From an uncultured Oscillospiraceae bacterium (lineage in GTDB: Bacteria > Bacillota > Clostridia > Oscillospirales > Ruminococcaceae), in contig UQMF01000011.1 of the NCBI GenBank assembly GCA_900542145.1, positions 1 to 64,000 of the forward strand: a stretch of DNA of 64,000 bases, given 5' to 3'. This document shows, in pieces, positions 34,028 through 42,681 of the stretch. The notes under the pieces are model-generated. The model worked only from the letters and a program-made list of their open reading frames with translations, made no database searches and was not told where the DNA came from. Position numbers and translations under genes: made by a program. Within the stretch, counting starts at the first letter, position 1. Every line of letters starts with the position of its first letter.

Positions 34028-35059
34028 ATGGCTGTTAAGAACGTGACTATCCAGGATATCGCCGACAGGCTCGGCATGGCAAAGAGCACAGTTTCCAAGG
34101 CGCTTTCCGGGGCGACTGACATCAGCGAAAAAACCCGGGAGCGCGTGCTCGGCTGCGCCAGCGAGATGGGATATCAGGTAAAGACCAACCGCACTTCCTA
34201 CACGAAGTCAATAGTTGTCTTTATCTACGGTAGTATCCACTACGACAAGGTGGATCAGTTCGGCTATGAGATCATTCTCGGATTGCAGGCCGCCGCTGCG
34301 GAGTACGGTATCGGGGTAAACATCACCGCAATAAGCGATACTGAGCTGAAAAGCGGCACCTACTATCCGATCGTGTCCGGGGGAAACTGCGAGGGAGCGG
34401 TTTTTCTGGGCTTCAAGCCGCACCCGGTTTTCATTGAGCATGTGCGCAGTCTGAATATCCCGCTGGTGATACTCGACAATAATGTGGATTATCAGCTGGC
34501 GGCGCGCGTCGGCTGCGATAACGCAGGCGGAATACGCCAGCTTGTGCGCTATCTCTGGACGAGAGGTCATGACAGGATCGGATTCCTCGGGGGCGAGGAG
34601 GACAGCGTCGTCACTCAGGAACGCTATCAGGCGTATTCCGGCGCGCTCAGAGAACTCGGGCTTGAGGAGGATAACGGCGCGGTCAGATATGGACATTTCT
34701 CTGCGAAAGGCACACGAAAGAGGATCCTCGAGATTGCTCAGACTGGAGTCACTGCAGTGGTTTGTGTCAGCGACCTGTTAGCGTGCACGGCAGTGCAGGA
34801 ACTTGCAAAGGCGGGCTACATAGTGCCCGGAGATATCAGCGTGACGGGCTACGACAACCTTCCCCCGTCAGAATATTCGCAGCCTCGTATTACAACGATG
34901 TATCAGAACCGCATACATATCGGAAAGACCGCGTTTCTGATGATTCAGCAGATGAACAGCGGTATCTCAATAGAAGCGGTTCGGCTTCGTCCGGAACTTA
35001 TTGAGAGAGAATCCGTGAAACTTATCACCATGAGAACTTTGCCCGAGGAAGATCAATGA
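34028..35059 (+). CDS. LacI-family regulator of the mal operon
   Basis: The 343-residue protein has a LacI helix-turn-helix (TIQDIADRLGMAKSTVSKAL) and a sugar-binding-type sensor domain (FIYGSIHYDKVDQFGYEI, DNLPPSEYSQPRITTMYQ). CAGGAGGATCTC precedes ATG 34028. It is co-transcribed with malEFG and overlaps the amylase start by four bases, so it is likely a local repressor acting at the TTCGAA sites upstream of malE. Confidence 0.85.
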   Translation: MAVKNVTIQDIADRLGMAKSTVSKALSGATDISEKTRERVLGCASEMGYQVKTNRTSYTKSIVVFIYGSIHYDKVDQFGYEIILGLQAAAAEYGIGVNITAISDTELKSGTYYPIVSGGNCEGAVFLGFKPHPVFIEHVRSLNIPLVILDNNVDYQLAARVGCDNAGGIRQLVRYLWTRGHDRIGFLGGEEDSVVTQERYQAYSGALRELGLEEDNGAVRYGHFSAKGTRKRILEIAQTGVTAVVCVSDLLACTAVQELAKAGYIVPGDISVTGYDNLPPSEYSQPRITTMYQNRIHIGKTAFLMIQQMNSGISIEAVRLRPELIERESVKLITMRTLPEEDQ

Positions 35060-36714
35060 AAAAAACACCATTTTCTATTTCAGCCGCAGCCGCTGTTACG
35101 GCGGCGGCTATTCTTTTATCTGGGTGCGGCACCCCGGAGGAAACTATGTCAGATAGCTTACAGCCGCAGGCTCCGGCATATCATTACGATCATGAGCTGA
35201 ATGTGATTGACGACAACTACCGCAATTACTACCAGGTGTTCGTTTATTCCTTCTGCGACAGCAACGGGGACGGCGTCGGCGACCTTGCCGGAGTGACCTC
35301 CCGGCTGGATTATATTCAGGATATGGGATTCAACGGTATCTGGCTTTCGCCGATAATGCCGTCGGATTCCTACCACAAGTACAGCGTAAAGGACTATTAC
35401 GCCATCGACGAGCAGTACGGAACGATGGAGGATTTTGAGGAGCTTGCCGCAGAGTGTAAAAAGCGTGGGATAAAGCTGCTGATAGACCTGGTGATGAACC
35501 ACAGCTCCAACGAGCACGAGTGGTTCAGGCATGCTTCGCAGAGTCTGCGCAGCGATCCCTGCGGTGCGGCAGAGGACGAACCCTGCCTTAACGACAATGT
35601 CTGCCCGGTGCACGATCCGTACATCGACTACTACTATTTTGCGGATGAGAAGCCTGTCGGTACAAACTCCTGGTATCAGACCGGTTCACACTGGTATCAG
35701 GCGGTGTTTTCAGAGAATATGCCAGAGCTTAATCTGGACAACCCGGCGGTGCGCGGCGAATTTGAGAAAATCGCAGACTTTTGGCTGGAAAAGGGGGCAG
35801 GCGGATTCCGTCTGGACGCTGTGAAGGAGTATTTCAGCGGAAATCCCGACAAGAACATCGAGGTGCTGGAGTGGTTCATGAAGCACTGCAAGGCGGCTGA
35901 CCCGGAATGCTACGTCGTCGGCGAGGTATGGGAGAGTTTCACGACCTATACGAAATACTACAGCTCCGGTATCGACAGCGTGTTCGGCTTCACCATGGCG
36001 CAGGAAGATGGAAAAATTGCAAAGACGATCAATATGTCCGGCGCGGACAATTCGGTGAAGTCCTTTGCACAGGCAATGACGACCATAGAACAGAAGCTGG
36101 CTTCTTACAGCGATACCGCGATAGACGCACCGTTTATCGGAAATCACGACACAAACCGCGGCGCTGGTATATTCGGATATGATGAAACCAAAATAAAGGC
36201 GGCGGCAGGACTGCTGCTCACCATGTCCGGTTCGCCGTTCGTGTATTACGGCGACGAGATAGGGCTTTCCGGAAGCGGACGTGATGAGAACAAGCGCACC
36301 CCGATGATATGGGACAGCGAGGGCACGGGACTTACCTACGGTCCGCCGAACATGGAACGGCAGGAAAACCGTTTTGCAGACGTTCAGACGCAGCTTGCGG
36401 ACGAGAATTCCATACTGAATTACTACAAGCGTGCGCTCAGGATACGCAACGATAATCCCTGCATTGCAAGGGGGACAACTGAAGTGCTTACGGTGCCCGG
36501 GCAGGATATCGCAGCGGTGCGCCGCACATGGGACGGCGACAGTATCGTGATAGTTTACAACTACTCCGGCGAAAGCAGGGATGTCACGGAAATTGACGGG
36601 CTTTCCGACATGCAGATTCGCGGATATCTGACAGTGGATTCTGCGGAGGAAGTCCTGCTGGACGGCGGACTTACCATGCCGGCGTACAGCATTGCGTTCC
36701 TCACCGAAAAATAA
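35056..36714 (+). CDS. extracellular lipoprotein alpha-amylase (GH13)
   Basis: The 552-residue protein has a lipoprotein signal (AAAILLSGCGT) and a GH13 catalytic barrel. Catalytic residues are nucleophile Asp254 (GGFRLDAVKEYF), acid/base Glu290 (VVGEVWES) and Asp365 (GNHDTNR). The calcium-type DSNGDGVGDL motif lies near the start and LVMNHSSNEHEWF is region I. Anchored on the outer face of the membrane, it would cut starch to maltodextrins for MalE. Neopullulanase-like specificity is possible. It is coupled to the regulator upstream; pulA follows after 14 bases. Confidence 0.9.
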   Translation: MKKTPFSISAAAAVTAAAILLSGCGTPEETMSDSLQPQAPAYHYDHELNVIDDNYRNYYQVFVYSFCDSNGDGVGDLAGVTSRLDYIQDMGFNGIWLSPIMPSDSYHKYSVKDYYAIDEQYGTMEDFEELAAECKKRGIKLLIDLVMNHSSNEHEWFRHASQSLRSDPCGAAEDEPCLNDNVCPVHDPYIDYYYFADEKPVGTNSWYQTGSHWYQAVFSENMPELNLDNPAVRGEFEKIADFWLEKGAGGFRLDAVKEYFSGNPDKNIEVLEWFMKHCKAADPECYVVGEVWESFTTYTKYYSSGIDSVFGFTMAQEDGKIAKTINMSGADNSVKSFAQAMTTIEQKLASYSDTAIDAPFIGNHDTNRGAGIFGYDETKIKAAAGLLLTMSGSPFVYYGDEIGLSGSGRDENKRTPMIWDSEGTGLTYGPPNMERQENRFADVQTQLADENSILNYYKRALRIRNDNPCIARGTTEVLTVPGQDIAAVRRTWDGDSIVIVYNYSGESRDVTEIDGLSDMQIRGYLTVDSAEEVLLDGGLTMPAYSIAFLTEK

Positions 36715-36728
36715 CTACGGAGGTAATC

Positions 36729-38633
36729 ATGGATATAATGCCTGATCTCGACTTGATCGACAGGGAATATGCATACGACGGGGAACTTGGCGCGCTTTAT
36801 TCTCAGGCGCAGACTACGTTCCGAGTGTGGAGTCCCATGGCGGAGAGAGCCGTGCTGAAGCTGTATCTCAGCGCAAGGGCAAATACGCCGCATTCTATTC
36901 TGGAAATGAGCAGGGTCGGCGGTGTGTGGGAGGTCGCAGTACCCGGCGACTTACACGGAGTGTACTACACCTACGAATTCACCGTCGGCGGCACTTCCCG
37001 GGAAACTATAGATATTTACGCGCGTTCCGCCGGTGCTAACGGAGTTCGCGGAATGGTAGTCGATCTCTCGCGCACCGACCCGGACGGATGGGACGGCGAC
37101 CGTCCTGTTAAGCTGGAAAGCTACACGGACGCGGTGATATACGAGCTGCATGTCCGGGATTTCTCCTCCGATGAGAGCGGAAACTTCCGGCTGAGGGGAA
37201 AGTTCGGTGCATTCTGCGAAAACGGGGTGACTAACGGTTTCAGTGACGCTGTGGGACTCGACCACATCGCAGCGCTTGGGGTTACGCATATTCATCTGCT
37301 GCCGGTGTTCGACTTCCAGACGGTTGACGAGAACGACCCCGAGGCAGGATTCAACTGGGGTTACGACCCACTCAACTACAACATTCCCGAGGGAAGCTAC
37401 ACAAAGGACCCCAATAACGGCACCGCCAGGGTAAGGCAGTTCAAGGATCTTATCCATGCGGCGCACCGGAAGGGAATAGGCGTGATAATGGACGTGGTGT
37501 ACAACCACACCTACAGCACCGCAGATTCCCCGTTCACCAAGACTTTTCCGGAATACTACTATCGGCACAAAAAGGACGGAAGCCTTTCCGACGGCTCCGC
37601 ATGCGGCAACGAATTTGCCAGCGAGCGCGCTATGGCGAGCCGTTTTATCGTGGACAGCCTGTGCTACCTGGCGGAGGAATACAAACTGGACGGATTCCGG
37701 TTCGATTTGATGGGTCTGCTGGATATCCGGACGCTGAATACCGCGGCGGAGAAGCTGCGCAGGATAAATCCATCCATCATACTTTACGGCGAGGGCTGGA
37801 CAGGCGGCGCAAGTCCGCTGCCGGAGAGGCTGCGCGCGATGAAGAAGAACGCGGTAATGCTGCCGCAGTTCGCAATGTTTTCCGATGATTTCCGCGATTG
37901 GGTCAAGGGCTCCGTATTCGCGGACGAGGACTGCGGCTACGTCAACGGGAACGCTGCGGAGCTGTCGGAGCTGATGAAGTCCGTAATATCCGGCGGAATC
38001 TACCGCAGTGACGTGCGGAGAGAACAGTCGGATTGCTGGACGGATACTCCGCAGCAGGCGGTGAACTACGTTGAGGCGCACGATAATCTCACTCTCTTTG
38101 ACAAGCTGCGGATTTCCATGCCGGCGGCTTCCGTGGATGAGCAGATATCGGTGGATAAGCTGGCGGCGGCTCTGGTGTTCCTGTCGGAGGGAATACCGTT
38201 CATGCAGGCAGGGCAGGAAATACTGCGCAGCAAAACGGCGCCCGACGGCGGATTCGTTCACGACAGCTACAATTCGCCGGACAGCGTGAACAGCATTAAG
38301 TGGAACGATGTGACCATCCACCGCAGCGTGGTGGAATACTATCGGGGGCTTATCGCAATACGGAAGCGCTTCCCGGAATTCCGGCTGCGTACGGCGGAGG
38401 ATATCCGCAGTCAATTGAAATACGAAGATCTCGGCGGCGGTGCGCTGGCGGTGCACTACGGCGATGGGCTGATCCTGGTGGTGAATCCCGGAGAAACCGT
38501 GCTTGAATACGACCCGGGGTGCTCTTCGGATATTTACGCAGATGGCAAAAAGGCGGACGCTCAGCCACTTTACCGGACGGAGGGCGCTTTGGGCGTGAAG
38601 CCGCATAGTATCATTCTGGCAGGATTGAATTAG
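36729..38633 (+). CDS. pulA: type I pullulanase (GH13_14), cytoplasmic
   Basis: The 634-residue enzyme hydrolyses alpha-1,6 branches. It has an N-terminal CBM48-like domain (TTFRVWSPMAERAVLKLYL), the pullulanase signature FNWGYDPLNYNIPEGSY, nucleophile Asp326 (DGFRFDLMG), acid/base Glu355 (YGEGWTGG) and Asp452 (VEAHDN). There is no signal peptide, so it debranches imported dextrins inside the cell for MalQ and GlgP. ACGGAGGTAATC precedes ATG 36729. It is the last gene of the operon; a palindromic repeat begins at its stop codon. Confidence 0.95.
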   Translation: MDIMPDLDLIDREYAYDGELGALYSQAQTTFRVWSPMAERAVLKLYLSARANTPHSILEMSRVGGVWEVAVPGDLHGVYYTYEFTVGGTSRETIDIYARSAGANGVRGMVVDLSRTDPDGWDGDRPVKLESYTDAVIYELHVRDFSSDESGNFRLRGKFGAFCENGVTNGFSDAVGLDHIAALGVTHIHLLPVFDFQTVDENDPEAGFNWGYDPLNYNIPEGSYTKDPNNGTARVRQFKDLIHAAHRKGIGVIMDVVYNHTYSTADSPFTKTFPEYYYRHKKDGSLSDGSACGNEFASERAMASRFIVDSLCYLAEEYKLDGFRFDLMGLLDIRTLNTAAEKLRRINPSIILYGEGWTGGASPLPERLRAMKKNAVMLPQFAMFSDDFRDWVKGSVFADEDCGYVNGNAAELSELMKSVISGGIYRSDVRREQSDCWTDTPQQAVNYVEAHDNLTLFDKLRISMPAASVDEQISVDKLAAALVFLSEGIPFMQAGQEILRSKTAPDGGFVHDSYNSPDSVNSIKWNDVTIHRSVVEYYRGLIAIRKRFPEFRLRTAEDIRSQLKYEDLGGGALAVHYGDGLILVVNPGETVLEYDPGCSSDIYADGKKADAQPLYRTEGALGVKPHSIILAGLN

Positions 38634-38806
38634 GGCAACACCGCACAAAGACCATTTATTGGATTTTGCACGCGTCTTGCTTGCATATTTTCCGTCATCT
38701 TGCACAATTCATCCTAGCAAGGCGGCAGCCTTGCGTCGTCCGCATTGTACAATCTGACGAAAAATCTGACTGCGCAATACACGCACAATCTTTGTGCGGT
38801 ATTGCC
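38634..38806. repeat. 173-bp palindromic MITE-like element
   Basis: Terminal inverted repeats of 18 bases (38634-38651, GGCAACACCGCACAAAGA, and 38789-38806) differ at one position. The interior is also self-complementary: CAAGGC/GCCTTG at the centre, and TTTTCCGTCA facing TGACGAAAAA. The whole could fold into one long cruciform. It has no coding capacity and sits directly after the pulA stop, where it may also end transcription. Confidence 0.7.
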
Positions 38807-38857
38807 TTAGGAAATCGACAGGGACGGTGAAATGCCGCCCCTTTTCGTTATCCGGTA

Positions 38858-38886
38858 TTGACAATTTGCCACAGATGGATTATAAT
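38858..38886 (+). promoter_or_regulatory. promoter of the lipoprotein gene
   Basis: TTGACA (38858-38863), 17 bases, TATAAT (38881-38886). Confidence 0.8.
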
Positions 38887-38923
38887 GGATTATACTCAGC
38901 ACTATGAAAATGAAGGAGGATAT

Positions 38924-39556
38924 ATGAAAAAGACATACTTATGCGCGGAAATTGCTGCTTTTGCAATACTGCTTACCGGATGCGGAGGGAATACCTCTGG
39001 AAGTTCCGAGGCGACAAGCCAGGATACGACATCCCAGTCCACCGCGGCGAATACCTCAGATACCAGTATATCTGATACGGAGCCGGTGGAAATTCCTACC
39101 ACCGAGCCTGTGGAGATACCTTCTGCCGAGACGCCGTCCACAGATCCGTTCATTCCCACTGCGGAAACTGTCGAGCCGTTTGTTCCGCAGGAAACCACCG
39201 TGCATGTGGACTATGCTCAGGAGGACTATGTGAACGGGGCGGTCGATGAATTCAATATCCCGGAGGATTTTGCCGGGGTGCGCGTATTGTTCACAACTAA
39301 CAAAACCGTATCGGATTTCAAGATACTTCATCTGACATGTGAAACCATTGACGATGATGGAAATATCACATTTGCAGTGGAGGAGACATACAGTCAGCCG
39401 GAGCTTACTCCTGACCGTCCTCTGGTTGCCGGGCTGGAATTCCCCGGGGATATGCCCAGCAACGGTATTTCCTATGTGGACGCCGATGGAGTGACCCGAA
39501 ACTTCGCCGTGGATATGAGCGGCATGGACGGCTCTCTGTTCCTGTGGGAGTTCTGA
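38924..39556 (+). CDS. small lipoprotein of unknown function
   Basis: The 210-residue protein has a lipoprotein signal (AFAILLTGCGG) followed by a Ser/Thr/Glu/Pro-rich linker with imperfect repeats (PVEIPTTEPVEIPSAETPS). A folded C-terminal half of about 110 residues follows. GAAGGAGG precedes ATG 38924; an earlier in-frame codon lies inside the promoter. No family is recognised. It is a membrane-anchored, cell-surface protein with its own promoter and terminator. Confidence 0.7.
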   Translation: MKKTYLCAEIAAFAILLTGCGGNTSGSSEATSQDTTSQSTAANTSDTSISDTEPVEIPTTEPVEIPSAETPSTDPFIPTAETVEPFVPQETTVHVDYAQEDYVNGAVDEFNIPEDFAGVRVLFTTNKTVSDFKILHLTCETIDDDGNITFAVEETYSQPELTPDRPLVAGLEFPGDMPSNGISYVDADGVTRNFAVDMSGMDGSLFLWEF

Positions 39557-39565
39557 TGAATACTG

Positions 39566-39593
39566 CCGGGCGTTTTCGGGCGCCCGGTTTTTT
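39566..39593 (+). terminator. intrinsic terminator
   Basis: CCGGGCG (39566-39572) pairs with CGCCCGG (39581-39587) followed by T6. Confidence 0.85.
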
Positions 39594-39605
39594 CAGGAGG
39601 TCAAG

Positions 39606-40418
39606 ATGGAGTACAAGGCGCACGAAACGGGGTGGAATCCGTGGCACGGGTGCACCAGGATAAGCTCCGGGTGCAAACACTGTTATGTGTACCGCCAGGA
39701 CGAGATGTACGGCGCGGCGGTCAGCAGCCAGTGCCGCAGGACTTCCAGCTACGACCTGCCCATAAGGCGCCGGCGCGACGGAAGCTGGAAGATTCCCTCC
39801 GGGAGCGTGGTCTACACCTGCTTCACGTCAGATTTCCTGCTGGAGGACGCCGACCCCTGGCGGCAGGAGTGCTGGAATATGATACGGCGGAGGAGCGACT
39901 GCTTCTTCATTTTCTTCACCAAGCGTATCGACCGGCTTGCAGGCTGCCTTCCCGGGGACTGGGGCGAGGGCTACGACAATGTGATGATAGGCTGCACGGT
40001 CGAAAACCAGGACCGCGCGGATTTCCGGCTTCCGATATTCAGGGCGCTTCCGATTAAGCACCGGGCGGTGATCGCGGCGCCGCTGCTGGGTCCGCTGGAT
40101 ATCGCACAGTACCTTGACGGAGAAATCGAGGAGGTTTCCGTCGGCGGTGAATCCGGGGCGGAGGCGCGGTGGTGCGATTTCGGCTGGGTCCTGGATATCC
40201 GGAGGCAGTGCGTTGAGAAGGAAGTCCCGTTCTGCTTCCATCAGACCGGTGCGCATTTCATCAAGGACGGCAGGCAGTACAATATTCCCAGGGATCACCA
40301 GAAATCCCAGGCGCGAAAAGCCGGAATAGATTTCCGAATGACCGAAAACGGGATACCAGAAACTGCTGGTTATGACGCACTTGAGAAGAATCTCCAGATT
40401 AATTTACACGATTTGTAA
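39606..40418 (+). CDS. DUF5131 (phage Gp37/Gp68-like) family protein
   Basis: The 270-residue protein starts GWNPWHGCTRISSGCKHCYV, a Cys cluster typical of DUF5131/Gp37-Gp68 proteins, which resemble radical SAM barrels. Later family blocks are FFIFFTKRIDRL, VMIGCTVENQDRADFRLPIF, VSVGGESGAEAR and PFCFHQTGAHF. It has an AGGAGG site and follows the terminator of the lipoprotein gene. The family occurs in phages and chromosomes; its reaction is not established. Confidence 0.8.
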   Translation: MEYKAHETGWNPWHGCTRISSGCKHCYVYRQDEMYGAAVSSQCRRTSSYDLPIRRRRDGSWKIPSGSVVYTCFTSDFLLEDADPWRQECWNMIRRRSDCFFIFFTKRIDRLAGCLPGDWGEGYDNVMIGCTVENQDRADFRLPIFRALPIKHRAVIAAPLLGPLDIAQYLDGEIEEVSVGGESGAEARWCDFGWVLDIRRQCVEKEVPFCFHQTGAHFIKDGRQYNIPRDHQKSQARKAGIDFRMTENGIPETAGYDALEKNLQINLHDL

Positions 40419-40447
40419 TTAGTGTGCTTAAACTGCCAGAATAGTCT

Positions 40448-40612
40448 ATGATGATAGGTCAGATCTCCTCCGAGGCTGAGAGAGCGAGCGAAAAGACTGC
40501 CGAGGCTGCGGAGGAAATGAATTCCGTTGTAACCTCCTCCGCGGAGGTTTCCGAGATCAACAAGAAGATCGCAGATTCCGCAAAGGAGGCGGCAGACTCC
40601 ATCCGGCAGATA
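40448..40612 (+). pseudogene. methyl-accepting chemotaxis protein, C-terminal fragment
   Basis: About 55 residues (ISSEAERASEKTAEAAEEMN to AKEAADSIRQI) show the Ala/Glu/Ser coiled-coil pattern of the MCP methylation helix end. The frame then reads into a terminator hairpin (GCGGAGG 40624-40630 with CCTCCGC 40639-40645). There is no sensor, membrane or signalling tip on this strand. It is a fragment in a three-piece mosaic with 40765-41300 and 41322-41534. Confidence 0.55.
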
Positions 40613-40764
40613 TATAAGAAAGAGCGGAGGGCTTACGTCCTCCGCTTTTGCTGTTCCGGGTATTCCGCGACCGGCATATAAAAATATCCCCCGTACCGCT
40701 GGCACGGGGATTTGGTCATACCTTGAATTTCTCCGTCATTTCCCGTAATCCTCGCCGCCTGGGG

Positions 40765-41300
40765 ATCCAGCTCGGCGGCAGCGATTATCATCACCGGGAT
40801 AAGTACGCAGAATATGATTATGATGTTGGTTACGTCACGGGTAAGCTCGTTGCTGTTCATCGCATAGCTGAACTTCCAGCCGGCGGCAGGAACATGTCCG
40901 CCGCAACCACGCAGGACACGCTGCCGTCCCTGCGGAATGCCTTCGCGATCGTGATTACCATTTCTCCGGTCAGCGCGTCTATGTAAGGCTCCGTTATCAC
41001 GGCTCCGTCGGACGCCGCCGCGTCCTGATACCACTGCCGGTCCACTATCGTGTAGTCCGCATCGGTAATCCAGCCGTCGGAGAACGAGCTGTAGTTATCC
41101 TGGCAGCCCACATATATCGCGAATATCTCCGGCATGCGCTCTATGCAGTCCACAATGTAGGGGTAGAGGTAATCCCGGGCGGTGGCGTCATAGTTCTGGT
41201 AGCCGATCTCCTCCGCAACGTCGGATACACGCTGGGACTCTTTCTCGAGCCAGGCGTTGATCTGGTGCGCGTAGTCGCTCACGGAGGCGGCATTCCGCAT
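40765..41300 (-). pseudogene. chemoreceptor sensor (dCache) and membrane segment fragment
   Basis: On the minus strand 41300-40900 encodes a dCache-type periplasmic sensor piece: EEIGYQNYDATARDYLYPYI, ADYTIVDRQWYQDAA, EPYIDALTGEMVITIAKAF and VVAADMF. In another frame GWKFSYAMNSNELTRDVTN leads into a membrane helix (IIIIFCVLIPVMIIAAAE). The distal sensor lobe and everything after the helix are missing, so the gene is broken by at least one internal deletion. Confidence 0.65.
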
Positions 41301-41321
41301 TATCCGGTTCTGTGACGTTGA

Positions 41322-41534
41322 CGCCAGGACCGTAACTACGGGCTGATCTTTATCGGATATGGTATCGGCGCGTTTGTCGGTCCTAAGATCAGCGCTGGAT
41401 TCTATGACAGCACCAATTCCTATGTGATGGGCTTCATCGGATCCGCGGTGCTGGCTGCGGCTGCGATAATCCTTGTGTTCGTCGCAAGGAAGCTGGCTGC
41501 AAAAATACAGGAAAAAGACGCAGTTTCTGAATAA
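41322..41534 (+). pseudogene. MFS transporter (OFA type) C-terminal fragment
   Basis: The 70 residues RNYGLIFIGYGIGAFVGPKI to the stop at 41532-41534 match the last two membrane helices of oxalate/formate-type major facilitator transporters. The start of the protein is missing; the frame is open only from 41322. It abuts the truncated chemoreceptor on the other strand. Confidence 0.65.
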
Positions 41535-41604
41535 TGTGCAGAACAGAATAAGAATTCAGGCGCTGTATTTATGACAGCGCCTGAAACGTTATACGGAGGT
41601 AAGC

Positions 41605-41934
41605 ATGGAACTACTGGTGACATACCATCTTAAAAAAGAAAGCGCGGAGGAGTTCCTCCGGAAGCTGGGCGAAATAGGTATCCCGGGGCTGGTGCGCGGT
41701 GAACGTGGGTGTATCCGCTATGATTACTACGTTCCGGCGGAGGAAAACGGCACGCTTCTCCTGCTGGAGGAGTGGGAGAGCGCAGAATTTCAGGCGCTCC
41801 ATCTGGAACAGTCCCACATGAAGCGCCTGGCGCAGATAAAACCGGACTACGTTGCGCACACCGAGGTCATGGTCATTCGGCAGAGACTTTCCGACGGGAG
41901 AGGAAGGTTTCGAACCGGAAGTGACGGTCGATGA
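41605..41934 (+). CDS. ABM-domain protein, putative quinol monooxygenase
   Basis: The 109-residue protein has the ferredoxin-like ABM pattern: LLVTYHLKKESAEEFL, GCIRYDYYVP, LLLLEEWES, and HLEQSHMKRL with the family's conserved His. Proteins of this size are usually dimeric and act on quinones or quorum-type metabolites. ACGGAGGTAAGC precedes ATG 41605. The last 60 bases overlap the convergent membrane-protein gene, so its C-terminus runs a little past the family norm. Confidence 0.8.
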   Translation: MELLVTYHLKKESAEEFLRKLGEIGIPGLVRGERGCIRYDYYVPAEENGTLLLLEEWESAEFQALHLEQSHMKRLAQIKPDYVAHTEVMVIRQRLSDGRGRFRTGSDGR

Positions 41935-42544
41935 AGTTTCCGCAGATACCAACTGCCTTGCCCATGGTGAATGCCGCGGCGATGGTGCCTATTCCCAGAC
42001 CTTCGATGTGTCCGAGTCCGAAGAATGTCAGGGCGGCGGTCACTGCAAGGCAGCTGACGTCGAATATGATCTTTATCCGGGGATAGCCGACTTGGGTTAT
42101 GTCGGACAATTCCCTGGGGAAAAGGTCCGTCGGGACTATCGGCAGTCCGCAGCGGTTGGAGATCGCAATTCCGATACTGATAAGCACATAGCTCAGCAGG
42201 AACCACACAATGCGCCAGGGCAGGCTGTCGGGGAGTACTCCGACCCACATTCTGTGCAGGTCCAGAAGCTCGCCGAACACGAATCCGACAACAAAGCTGA
42301 ACAGGTAGGACGGCACGAATTTCCGCCGCAGTATCATCAGGCTCAGCACCAGAAGCCCCTGGAATATGTATGTCCAGGTGCCCAGTGACAGGAACGTGAA
42401 TACCTCGGAGAAGGCGTAGGGGACGCTGGATATCGCTGATATACCTGCGTTGGAATACAGCATGAGTATCACGCCGAGGCTGTTTATCATTACCGCGGCA
42501 GGCAATGCGACTTCGCCGCGGAACAGGTGTTTCTGTTTTTCCAT
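41873..42544 (-). CDS. YczE/YitT-like integral membrane protein
   Basis: The 223-residue protein has five or six hydrophobic segments and matches the COG2364/DUF6198 membrane family (FVVGFVFGELLDLHRMW, LISIGIAISNRCGLPIVPTDLFPREL, GIGTIAAAFTMGKAVG). ATG 42544 is used because AAAGGAGC lies just upstream. It is transcribed divergently from a LysR regulator, which probably controls it. The transported compound is unknown. Confidence 0.75.
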   Translation of the reverse strand: MEKQKHLFRGEVALPAAVMINSLGVILMLYSNAGISAISSVPYAFSEVFTFLSLGTWTYIFQGLLVLSLMILRRKFVPSYLFSFVVGFVFGELLDLHRMWVGVLPDSLPWRIVWFLLSYVLISIGIAISNRCGLPIVPTDLFPRELSDITQVGYPRIKIIFDVSCLAVTAALTFFGLGHIEGLGIGTIAAAFTMGKAVGICGNFIDRHFRFETFLSRRKVSAE

Positions 42545-42681
42545 AATTTCTGCTCCTTTATGTTTTTTCAGCTTTAATTCTAGCACTTTTGCTTAGCAAT
42601 GGCAAATGAATATTTTTTATGATTTAATAGTTTTTTTTGATGAGATGTGATATAATTAATATAAGAAGTGGAGGGATACGA

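Noticed and set aside
36951..38705. 584-residue minus-strand frame opposite pulA
   Set aside because: Antisense shadow of the pullulanase; it is His/Arg-rich with no recognisable domain.
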